In this document: in pieces, positions 1 to 5,547 of the stretch
Layout of the letters: the number at the start of each line of letters is the position of its first letter
How positions within the stretch are numbered: the stretch's first letter is position 1
From: JANNOG01 sp050329415
Lineage (GTDB): Bacteria; Actinomycetota; Actinomycetes; Actinomycetales; JBBAYJ01
Direction of reading: 5' to 3'
Length of the DNA: 14,867 nt
Assembly: GCA_050329415.1 (NCBI GenBank)
Contig: JBHJOS010000175.1
Coordinates: forward strand, 1-14,867
Translations under genes and position numbers: made by a program
The notes under the pieces: generated by a model
Told to the model about the DNA's origin: nothing
The model's input: only the letters and a program-made list of their open reading frames with translations
Databases searched by the model: none

Positions 1-66
1 CCGGTCCCGATACAGACGCACCGCGCGGGCACGCGTCTCCTCATCGAACTTCCGAGGTGCTCCCAT
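1..66 (-). CDS. IS3-family transposase OrfA, N-terminal 22 residues only (partial)
   Basis: The minus-strand frame starts at ATG 66-64 and runs off the left edge. It encodes MGAPRKFDEETRARAVRLYR and two more residues. This is the typical opening of an IS3-family OrfA, whose N-terminal helix-turn-helix binds the element's ends: a basic start, then a 'K[FY]..E.R.RAVRL' helix. AAGGAG at 76-81 lies 9 nt upstream of the ATG, which supports the start. In this family OrfA is usually joined to the DDE integrase OrfB by a programmed -1 frameshift. That part is outside the window, so I cannot say whether the element is intact. Confidence 0.75.
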   Translation of the reverse strand, partial: MGAPRKFDEETRARAVRLYRDR

Positions 67-119
67 GACTCCAGTCTCCTTGCTCGATCAGGAGCCTCTC
101 CTCCACCCAGGACGGTTCA
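1..119 (-). mobile_element. 5' end of an IS3-family (IS6110-like) insertion sequence, cut by the window edge
   Basis: Read on the minus strand from 119, the sequence begins TGAACCGTCCTGG. This resembles the TGAACCGCCCCGG terminal repeat I remember for IS6110 and relatives. An AAGGAG ribosome site (76-81) and the start of an OrfA-like reading frame (66 to 1) follow. A terminal repeat, a short leader and then orfA is the usual layout of IS3 elements. The other end lies outside the window, so the partner repeat and the target duplication cannot be checked. Bases 120-122 (gcc) would be one copy of a 3-bp duplication if the boundary is right. Confidence 0.68.
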
Positions 120-326
120 GCCGAGACCGTCCGGGCCCACCAGGCGAGTCGGCGGTCTCCCTGATCAACCGGGTGAGGTGTCCCCCCGGCGGCCGATCAA
201 GCCTGGACCAAGAACCCGTGAGTCGGCCTGCCCGGTGCATCGTCAAGGACACGGCCGTGCGGGGAGTCGACCGACCTCCCCGCCGCTCCACGGTCGCCCG
301 GATCCGCAGGTGACTACGGTCTAGCC
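120..326. other. Intergenic spacer between the IS end and the M20 peptidase gene
   Basis: This 207-nt stretch holds no convincing gene; the 82-codon frame across it (65-313) starts inside the IS and has no family resemblance. Visible structure is a 7-bp inverted repeat, GAGACCG (123-129) with CGGTCTC (153-159), beside the presumed IS boundary, and the likely -10 box of the next gene at 315-320. Confidence 0.5.
315..320 (+). promoter_or_regulatory. Likely -10 box TACGGT of a leaderless promoter for the M20 peptidase
   Basis: TACGGT ends 6 nt before the ATG at 327, so transcription would start at or next to the start codon. There is no Shine-Dalgarno before that ATG. No consensus -35 is evident. 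Confidence 0.5.
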
Positions 327-1670
327 ATGGCGCACTCCTCGAGCGAGCCCGCCGACCGGGTGATCGTGCCCGCCGAGGACCGGGTCGTGGACCTGTGCGT
401 CGACCTGCTCAGGTTCGACACGACCAACCCCGGCGACGGCAGCGGACCGGGGGAGCGGGCGGCCGCCGAGCACGTCGCGAGCATCCTCGCGGACTGCGGT
501 CTGGACCCGCAGGTGACAGAGGGCGGTCCCGGGCGCGCCAGCGTCTTCACCCGGTGGCCGGGCTCGGACCCCGGCCGTCCCGGCCTGCTCCTGCACGGGC
601 ACCTGGACGTGGTGCCCGCCGTCCGCGCCGACTGGTCGGTCGACCCGTTCGCCGCCGAGATCCGCGACGGGTACCTCTGGGGCCGGGGCACGGTCGACAT
701 GAAGGGCACCGACGCCATGATCCTGGCGGTGGTGCAGGAGATGACCGAACGCGGGGAACGCCCCGCCCGCGACGTCGTCCTCGCATTCACCGCCGACGAG
801 GAGGCGGGCGGCCTGCACGGCGCCCGCCACCTCGTGGAGCGCCACGCCGACGCCTTCGAGGGGGTGAGCGACGCCGTCAGCGAGGTCGGCGGCTTCAGCG
901 TGACGGTCGACGACCGGCGGTTCTACCTGCTCCAGACCGCGGAGAAGGGGATCCTGTGGCTGCGCCTCGTGGCCCGCGGCGCGCCCGGGCACGGGTCGCT
1001 GGTGCACCCGGACAGCGCCGTCACCCGGCTCGCCGCGGCCGTCGCCCGGATCGGCGCCCACCGCTGGCCGGTGACGCCGACCCCGACCTTCCGTGCCATG
1101 GCCGACCGCTGGCACGAGCTGACCGGACGCCCGCTGCCCCACGATGACGCGGGGCTCGTCGCCGAACTCGGCCCGACCGCGGCGTGGGTCCGGGCCACGC
1201 TGCGCGACACGGCCAACCCCACGGTCCTGAGCGCCGGCTACAAGCACAACGTCGTCCCGGGCGAGGCGACGGCCCTGGTCGACTGCCGGTTCCTGCCGGG
1301 CCGGGAGGAGGGCGTGCTCGACTGTGTCCGCGAGCTGGCCGGCCCCGGCGTCGAGGTCGAGGTCGTCCACCGCGACCGCGCCCTCGAACAGGACCCCCGC
1401 GACGGCCTGCGCGCCGGCCTGCCGGCCCTCATGGCCGAGGTGCTGCGCGCCGAGGACCCGGGCGCCGAGGTGCTCCCGTACTGCCTGTCGGGCGGCACCG
1501 ACAACAAGCACTTCGACCGGCTCGGCATCCGGGGTTACGGCTTCGCGCCGCTCCGCCTGCCTCCGGACCTCGACTTCGCCTCGCTGTTCCACGGGGTCGA
1601 CGAGCGGGTGCCGGTGGACGCGCTGCGCTTCGGGGCCCGGGTCCTCGGCCGCTTCGTGCGCGCCGCGTGA
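327..1670 (+). CDS. M20-family zinc metallopeptidase (ArgE/DapE/carboxypeptidase-like)
   Basis: This 447-residue protein should hydrolyse an amide or peptide bond using two zinc ions; the substrate cannot be read from sequence. M20 signatures are in order: LLHGHLDVVPA (His92, Asp94), GRGTVDMKG (bridging Asp124), TADEEAGG (general base and ligand Glu158-Glu159), SEVGG (Glu186), the dimerisation-lid motif GAPGHGS near 218-224, GGTDNKHF near the C-terminus, and LFHGVDERV with the last ligand His422. All metal ligands are present and the length is normal for the family. There is no signal peptide, so it is probably cytoplasmic. The ATG at 327 lies just behind a TACGGT box and has no ribosome site. 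The gene converges on the DUF5703 gene. A specific activity such as acetylornithine or succinyl-diaminopimelate deacylation would be a guess. Confidence 0.93.
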   Translation: MAHSSSEPADRVIVPAEDRVVDLCVDLLRFDTTNPGDGSGPGERAAAEHVASILADCGLDPQVTEGGPGRASVFTRWPGSDPGRPGLLLHGHLDVVPAVRADWSVDPFAAEIRDGYLWGRGTVDMKGTDAMILAVVQEMTERGERPARDVVLAFTADEEAGGLHGARHLVERHADAFEGVSDAVSEVGGFSVTVDDRRFYLLQTAEKGILWLRLVARGAPGHGSLVHPDSAVTRLAAAVARIGAHRWPVTPTPTFRAMADRWHELTGRPLPHDDAGLVAELGPTAAWVRATLRDTANPTVLSAGYKHNVVPGEATALVDCRFLPGREEGVLDCVRELAGPGVEVEVVHRDRALEQDPRDGLRAGLPALMAEVLRAEDPGAEVLPYCLSGGTDNKHFDRLGIRGYGFAPLRLPPDLDFASLFHGVDERVPVDALRFGARVLGRFVRAA

Positions 1671-1690
1671 GCCCGGGTCCGGGTCCCTGG

Positions 1691-1709
1691 GCACCCTCCT
1701 AGAGGGTGC
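1691..1709. terminator. Bidirectional hairpin between convergent genes
   Basis: GCACCCTC (1691-1698) pairs perfectly with GAGGGTGC (1702-1709) around a 3-nt loop. The loop, CTA, is the stop codon of the minus-strand DUF5703 gene. The M20 gene ends 20 nt before it. There is no T-run on either side, so it would be a U-less terminator of the kind proposed for actinobacteria. Confidence 0.55.
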
Positions 1710-1923
1710 TGGCCACCCGCATCGTGCGCCGCCGCAGCCACACCTTCCGCCCGCCCCCCAGGTAGACCCGGGTCCGGGCCAGTTCCCAGCGGCCGTACTC
1801 GGCGTCCTCGGTGAGGCGGCGACGGAGCTCGGCCCGCGACGTCCCCCGTGGGACCGACACGACTCGGTACTCGTACTGCGTGGCCGCCGGGAGGGGCGTG
1901 GGGGACGGGCGCATCCGCACCAT
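1699..1923 (-). CDS. Small DUF5703-family protein
   Basis: This 74-residue basic protein has unknown function. From about residue 17 it follows the pattern I associate with DUF5703: YEYRVVSVPRGTSR, then RRLTEDAEYGRWELARTRVY, then a tail with many arginines (GGGRKVWLRRRTMRV). It has no membrane segment, signal peptide or cysteines. I chose ATG 1923-1921 because GGAG lies 8 nt upstream on the minus strand; a second in-frame ATG at 1914 is possible. A longer in-frame extension reaching back to 2343 exists but runs antisense through the acidic-protein gene and is not credible. In actinobacteria I remember this gene beside an M20 peptidase, as here. Its stop codon sits in the loop of the 1691-1709 hairpin. 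Confidence 0.82.
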   Translation of the reverse strand: MVRMRPSPTPLPAATQYEYRVVSVPRGTSRAELRRRLTEDAEYGRWELARTRVYLGGGRKVWLRRRTMRVASTL

Positions 1924-1992
1924 TCTGACCGCTCCGCCCCCCGACGTGCCAAGACCCACCGATGATCCCTCGCCGGTCCCCGGTCCTGGCGC

Positions 1993-1998
1993 TACGGT
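1993..1998 (+). promoter_or_regulatory. Likely -10 box TACGGT of a leaderless promoter for the acidic protein
   Basis: TACGGT ends 6 nt before the ATG at 2005, exactly the geometry and hexamer seen before the M20 gene. There is no ribosome site in between. Confidence 0.5.
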
Positions 1999-2004
1999 TC
2001 GTGC

Positions 2005-2352
2005 ATGGCCGACGACCCACGCGCAGCGCTGGATCAGTTCATCGCTTCGCTCGAGCGTCACTTGGCTGCGGCCTCGCACCGCCGCAGCGAACTGGACCCC
2101 GCTGTCGTCGAGGCGTACGACACCCTCGCGGCAGCGTTCGAGCGCTACGACGAGGCACTCTTCACGGCCTACGACGAGGTGACACCGTTCGTCCTCTCCG
2201 AGGAGGAGGACGACGAGTACGAGGACGACGACGACCTCGACGACGAGGTGGACGACCTCGAGGACGCGGACGAGCCGGACCCGGATGCCGGGGACGTGCC
2301 CGACCGGGGCAGCGTGGTGGCCGGCTCGGCTCGCGAGCGCCACGGGGCCTGA
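2005..2352 (+). CDS. Small protein with helical N-terminus and highly acidic C-terminal tail
   Basis: This 115-residue protein is not assigned to a characterised family. Residues 1-62 look all-helical (DPRAALDQFIASLERHLAAA, then VVEAYDTLAAAFERYDEALF), possibly a two- or three-helix bundle. Residues 66-90 are 20 Asp/Glu out of 25, followed by a flexible Pro/Asp/Gly tail. Such tails can mimic nucleic acid or bind basic partners, but that is inference only. I faintly recall similar actinobacterial proteins carrying loose labels such as primosomal protein or DNA primase; nothing here supports replication. The start at 2005 fits the TACGGT box. It is transcribed divergently from DUF5703 across 81 nt and convergently with the aldo/keto-reductase-like gene, whose stop is 6 nt away. 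Confidence 0.82.
   Translation: MADDPRAALDQFIASLERHLAAASHRRSELDPAVVEAYDTLAAAFERYDEALFTAYDEVTPFVLSEEEDDEYEDDDDLDDEVDDLEDADEPDPDAGDVPDRGSVVAGSARERHGA
2200..2274. repeat. GAG/GAC-rich low-complexity tract encoding the acidic tail
   Basis: Imperfect GAG and GAC triplets, purine-rich on the plus strand, encode 20 acidic residues in 25 codons. The tract is prone to slippage, so its length may vary among strains. Confidence 0.7.
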
Positions 2353-2366
2353 CGCCGGTCAGGTCC
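2345..2366. terminator. Bidirectional hairpin spanning both convergent stop codons
   Basis: CCTGAC (2348-2353) pairs with GTCAGG (2358-2363) around a 4-nt loop. A G-T pair and two more G-C pairs extend this to about 9 bp. The left arm contains the TGA of the acidic-protein gene (2350-2352). The right arm contains the stop of the minus-strand gene (2359-2361). No T-run follows. Confidence 0.5.
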
Positions 2367-3291
2367 GGGCCGACACCTCGTCGAGCACGGCCGCGATCTC
2401 GGACGGAACGGCGAAGGACGAACCCCCGACGATCCCACCCAGCTGCGCCGCCGTCCGGGGTCCCACCACCGCGCTGGCCAGCTCCGGCCGGGCACACAGC
2501 CACCCGAGCGCGACGTGGGCGGGGGCGACGCCCAGCCCGTCCGCGGCGGTCACGACGGCATCGACCACCAGCCGCGCCCCCGCCCGGAGGTGGACCCCGA
2601 CGAACGCGGCCAGGTGACCGCTGGCCCCCCGGGAGTCGGCCGGCACCGCCGAGCGGTACTTGCCCGTCAGCACCCCTCTGCCGAGCGCCCCCCACGCGAC
2701 GACGCCGAGCCCCAGCCCGGCGCACGCGGGCACCAGCTCGCGCTCGACCCCCCGGGCCACGAGCGACCACTCCGCGGCGGCAGCCGTCACCTCCCGGCAC
2801 AGGGTCGCGGCCCTGGCGACCTGCCACCCGGCATGCCCCGCCACGCCGACGTAGCGAGCCCGGCCGCCGGCCAGCGCCGACTCCAGGGCCGAGAGGGTCT
2901 CCTCGACGGGTACGTCATCGCTCCAGCCGTCCGCCAGCCACAGGTCGACGTGGTCCGTCCCCAGCTCCCGCAACGTGGCGTCGAGGTCCGCCAGCAGCGC
3001 CCGGCGCGACACGTCGTGCGCCGTGGGCCCGCCCGGGACCTCGCCCCGCCGACCCCCCCGCGCCACGAGCACGAGGTCCTCCCGGCGATGGGTGGCGGCC
3101 AGCAGGCGCCCGAGCACCCCGGCCCCGGCACCGACGCCGCCCGTGACGTCCAGCGTCGTGCCCCCCGCCGCGACGAACCGGTCCAGCAGTTCGGCACACT
3201 CCTCGAGGTCGGTGTCCGCGCCCCACTGGAGGGTGCCCAGGGCCAGGACCGAGACCCGCAGCCCGCTGGCACCGACATAGCGCTGCTCCAC
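2359..3291 (-). CDS. Aldo/keto reductase-fold protein with a degraded catalytic tetrad
   Basis: The 310-residue protein matches the AKR (alpha/beta)8 barrel along its length: RYVGASGLRVSVLALGT at the start, LLDRFVAAGGTTLDV, LRELGTDHVDLWL, VPVEETLSALESAL, RYVGVAGHAGWQ, LGRGVLTGKYR, and HVALGWLCARPELASAVVGPRT near the end. By eye-alignment to the usual DTADVYG, ATK and DLYQLH motifs, Asp48 is kept, while the catalytic Tyr becomes Val53, Lys becomes Arg78 and His becomes Asp121. The usual QN before the Y/W-S motif reads AAEWS. It may therefore be a non-canonical enzyme or a non-enzymatic AKR. The GTG start at 3291 is supported by TACCGT (3305-3300, minus) 8 nt upstream. The reading frame is intact with ordinary codon use, so it is not an obvious pseudogene. 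Confidence 0.85.
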   Translation of the reverse strand: MEQRYVGASGLRVSVLALGTLQWGADTDLEECAELLDRFVAAGGTTLDVTGGVGAGAGVLGRLLAATHRREDLVLVARGGRRGEVPGGPTAHDVSRRALLADLDATLRELGTDHVDLWLADGWSDDVPVEETLSALESALAGGRARYVGVAGHAGWQVARAATLCREVTAAAAEWSLVARGVERELVPACAGLGLGVVAWGALGRGVLTGKYRSAVPADSRGASGHLAAFVGVHLRAGARLVVDAVVTAADGLGVAPAHVALGWLCARPELASAVVGPRTAAQLGGIVGGSSFAVPSEIAAVLDEVSART

Positions 3292-3299
3292 GGCTCGCG

Positions 3300-3305
3300 A
3301 CGGTA
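3300..3305 (-). promoter_or_regulatory. Likely -10 box TACCGT of the AKR-like gene
   Basis: On the minus strand TACCGT ends 8 nt before the GTG at 3291, consistent with a leaderless or nearly leaderless message. It lies back-to-back with the promoter at 3341-3346, with only 35 nt between the two boxes. Confidence 0.45.
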
Positions 3306-3340
3306 GCGGCCGGAACCGCCGCGCACCCGGTGGTCGGCCC

Positions 3341-3346
3341 TAGAGT
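3341..3346 (+). promoter_or_regulatory. Likely -10 box TAGAGT of the LLM oxidoreductase-uppP transcript
   Basis: TAGAGT ends 8 nt before the GTG at 3355 and no ribosome site lies between. Its -35 region would overlap that of the divergent gene. Confidence 0.45.
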
Positions 3347-3354
3347 GCCCGACC

Positions 3355-4428
3355 GTGCGGCTCGCTCTCTCCCTCGGATCCTGGTCCGCCGGTCACGGCC
3401 AGCAGGACCTCCGGCTCGCGATCGAGGCCGACCGGCTCGGGTGCTCGGCGGTGTGGGTGGCGGAGGCCTACGGCTCCGACGCCGTCACCGTCCTGGCCTG
3501 GCTGGCCGCCCGCACCGAGCGGATCGCGCTCGGCGCCGGCGTGCTGCAGGTCCCGGCCCGCAGCCCGGCCATGACCGCGATGACGGCGTCGACGTTGGAC
3601 CTGCTGTCGGGCGGGCGGTTCCGGCTGGGGCTCGGCGTCTCCGGTCCGCAGGTGTCGGAGGGGTGGCACGGGGTGCCGTTCGCGGCGCCGATGTCCCGCC
3701 TGCGGGAGTACACCGACGCGGTGCGCCTGGCACTGTCCCGGCGGCCCCTGGACTACCAGGGCCGTCACGTCCAGGTCCCGCCGCCGGGCAGCACCGCGCG
3801 CGCCATCCGACTGTCGCAGCGTCCCGTCCGCCCGACCATCCCGCTGTACCTGGCCGCCCTCGGGCCCCGGGCGCTCGAGCTGTGCGGGGAGATCGCCGAC
3901 GGGTGGCTGGCCGTCTTCACCGACACCGGCACCGTGCGGGAGTCGATGTCCCGGATCGCCGAGGGCCGCCGGGCCCGCCCGGCCGACGCCTCGGACGAGC
4001 CGAGACCTGAGTTCGACGCCGTCGTGACCTGCTCGCTCGTCGTCACGGACGTGCCCGGGGCCGAGCTGGACCTCGACACGGCCCGCGATCTCGCCCGGCC
4101 GTACGCCGCGCTGTACGTCGGCGGGATGGGCGGGCCGCAGGACAACGTCTACGCGGCCCTCGCCGCCCGCCTCGGCTACGAGACCGAGGCCCGAACCGTC
4201 CAGCGGCTGTACCTGTCGGGAGACCGGCAGGCCGCGGCGGCCGCCCTGCCCGGGGAGTTCCTCGACGGGGTGAGCCTCATCGGCACCGCCGAGCAGATCG
4301 CGGCCCGGCTCGCCGAGTACTCCGCTGCGGGGGCCACGACCGTCGCCGTCATGCCGTTCGCCCCGGACCCGGAGCAACGGGCCGGGATGCTCGACGCGAC
4401 GCTGCGCGCCCTGGGCTCGGCGGCGTGA
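3355..4428 (+). CDS. LLM-class F420-dependent oxidoreductase, Rv3520c-like
   Basis: This 357-residue member of the bacterial luciferase-like superfamily is predicted to transfer hydride using reduced F420. It opens MRLALSLGSW and carries EADRLGCSAVWVAEAYGSDA (25-44), TERIALGAGVLQVPARSPAMTAMTAST (54-80) and LDLLSGGRFRLGLGVSGPQ (81-99) followed by VSEGWHG. This is the pattern I remember for the TIGR03559 (Rv3520c) group. GEIADGWLAVF and the terminal AARLAEYSAAGATTVAV segment complete the TIM barrel. The substrate is unknown. The GTG start at 3355 fits the TAGAGT box. The last codons overlap uppP by 4 nt (GTGA), so translation is probably coupled. Confidence 0.9.
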   Translation: MRLALSLGSWSAGHGQQDLRLAIEADRLGCSAVWVAEAYGSDAVTVLAWLAARTERIALGAGVLQVPARSPAMTAMTASTLDLLSGGRFRLGLGVSGPQVSEGWHGVPFAAPMSRLREYTDAVRLALSRRPLDYQGRHVQVPPPGSTARAIRLSQRPVRPTIPLYLAALGPRALELCGEIADGWLAVFTDTGTVRESMSRIAEGRRARPADASDEPRPEFDAVVTCSLVVTDVPGAELDLDTARDLARPYAALYVGGMGGPQDNVYAALAARLGYETEARTVQRLYLSGDRQAAAAALPGEFLDGVSLIGTAEQIAARLAEYSAAGATTVAVMPFAPDPEQRAGMLDATLRALGSAA

Positions 4429-5249
4429 GCGTCGGCTACGTCGACGCCGCGATCCTCGGAGTCGTCCAGGGTCTCACCGAGTTCCTGCCGATCTCGTCCA
4501 GTGCGCACCTGCGGATCGTCGGCGACCTCCTGGGCACCGAGCCGGGGTCGGCCTTCACGGCCGTCTCCCAGCTCGGCACCGAGACCGCGGTCGTCGTCTT
4601 CTTCGCCCGCGACATCTGGCGGATCCTCAGCGCCTGGTTCCTCGCCGTCGCGGGGCGCCGCCCGCACAGCGACCCCGACGCCCGGATGGGGTGGCTCATC
4701 ATCGTCGGCAGCATCCCGATCGGGGCGCTGGGGTTCCTGTTCGCCGACGTCATCCGCGACGAGGCGCGCAACCTCTGGCTGGTGGCGACGATGCTGTGGG
4801 TCTTCGCGCTGGTCCTGCTGTGGGCCGACCGGCGGGCCCGCGACACCAGGCCACTGAGCGACCTGACGTGGCGCGACGGCGTGCTGTTCGGGCTGGCGCA
4901 GTCGCTGGCGCTGATCCCGGGGGTGTCGCGCAGCGGCGGGACCATCACCGCCGGGCTGCTGCTCGGCTACACCCGCGAGGCCGCCGCGCGGTACTCCTTC
5001 CTGCTCGCGATCCCGGCCGTGTACGCCTCCGGGATCTTCGAGCTTCGGGGGATCGGCGGCCCGGACGCCGCCGTGGACTGGGGTCCGACGGTCCTCGCGA
5101 CCGTCGTCGCGTTCGGGGTGGCGCTGGCAGTCATCGCCTGGTTCATGCGCTACATCTCGACCCGGAGCTTCGCAATCTTCGTCTGGTACCGGATCGGGCT
5201 CGCGGCGGTGGTCTACGTCCTGCTGCTCACCGGAGCCGTCCAGGCCTGA
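4425..5249 (+). CDS. uppP: Undecaprenyl-diphosphate phosphatase (bacitracin resistance protein)
   Basis: This 274-residue integral membrane enzyme removes a phosphate from undecaprenyl diphosphate, recycling the lipid carrier for peptidoglycan and other wall polymers. Both BacA/UppP signatures are present: QGLTEFLPISSSAHL (residues 15-29), with the catalytic glutamate region, and IPGVSRSGGT (164-173), with the conserved Ser-Arg. About seven to eight hydrophobic segments fit the family and the length is normal. The GTG start overlaps the stop of the oxidoreductase gene, implying coupling. In M. tuberculosis the homologue Rv2136c lies, as I recall, directly upstream of the histidine phosphatase gene. 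Here a toxin-antitoxin pair separates the two. Confidence 0.95.
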   Translation: MSVGYVDAAILGVVQGLTEFLPISSSAHLRIVGDLLGTEPGSAFTAVSQLGTETAVVVFFARDIWRILSAWFLAVAGRRPHSDPDARMGWLIIVGSIPIGALGFLFADVIRDEARNLWLVATMLWVFALVLLWADRRARDTRPLSDLTWRDGVLFGLAQSLALIPGVSRSGGTITAGLLLGYTREAAARYSFLLAIPAVYASGIFELRGIGGPDAAVDWGPTVLATVVAFGVALAVIAWFMRYISTRSFAIFVWYRIGLAAVVYVLLLTGAVQA

Positions 5250-5256
5250 GCAGTGC

Positions 5257-5262
5257 TAGCAT
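5257..5262 (+). promoter_or_regulatory. Possible -10 box TAGCAT of the toxin-antitoxin operon
   Basis: TAGCAT lies 8 nt after the uppP stop and overlaps the left end of the operator palindrome at 5259-5283. Transcription from it would start inside the palindrome and leave a leader of about 33 nt carrying a ribosome site (GGGAGG near 5290). Confidence 0.4.
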
Positions 5263-5283
5263 TGCCGTCATTGACGGCGATGC
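5259..5283. promoter_or_regulatory. Palindromic operator of the toxin-antitoxin operon
   Basis: GCATTGCCGTCA (5259-5270) and TGACGGCGATGC (5272-5283) are inverted copies matching at 11 of 12 positions around a single central T. The site lies between uppP and the antitoxin start and overlaps a candidate -10 box. Ribbon-helix-helix antitoxins of the FitA/VapB type bind such palindromes and repress their own operon, so an operator is the simplest reading. It could also form a hairpin after uppP, but there is no T-run. Confidence 0.65.
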
Positions 5284-5301
5284 CAGCGAAGGGAGGATGA
5301 C

Positions 5302-5547
5302 GTGGCGACGCTCACCGTCCGAGGGTTCGACGACGAGTTGCACGCGAAGCTCCGCGTCCGTGCCGCCCGACACGGCCGATCCATGGAGGCTGAGGTGCGA
5401 TCGATCCTCGAGGCCGAGTTGGAGGAGCGGATCGACGCCGCCGGTGGCCTGGGGTCCCGGATTCACGCCCGCTTCGTGGGGGCGGGCGGTGCCGACCTCG
5501 TCGTTCCGGACCGTCGCGACGAAGCGCGCGCGGCAGACGTTGCATGA
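5302..5547 (+). CDS. FitA/VapB-type ribbon-helix-helix antitoxin
   Basis: This 81-residue protein should bind and neutralise the PIN toxin encoded next to it and repress the operon. The N-terminal strand ATLTVRGFDDELHAKLR is followed by a helix, ARHGRSMEAEVRSILEAEL (residues 22-40), the usual RHH pattern of the FitA group. The C-terminal part, IHARFVGAGGADLVVPDRRD (54-73), resembles the toxin-binding tail of that group. The GTG start at 5302 is supported by AGGGAGG a few bases upstream. The stop overlaps the toxin start by 3 nt within the ATGA at 5544-5547. The product is small and likely to be degraded readily. Confidence 0.88.
   Translation: MATLTVRGFDDELHAKLRVRAARHGRSMEAEVRSILEAELEERIDAAGGLGSRIHARFVGAGGADLVVPDRRDEARAADVA

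Noticed and set aside
65..313. An 82-codon plus-strand frame upstream of the M20 gene
   Set aside because: It begins inside the IS end, lacks a ribosome site and resembles no family I know.
321..1952. A 543-codon open frame on the minus strand across the M20 peptidase gene
   Set aside because: It is antisense to a gene with complete M20 motifs, has no recognisable domains and a composition dominated by Arg, Gly, Val and Ala, which is typical of shadow frames in high-G+C DNA.
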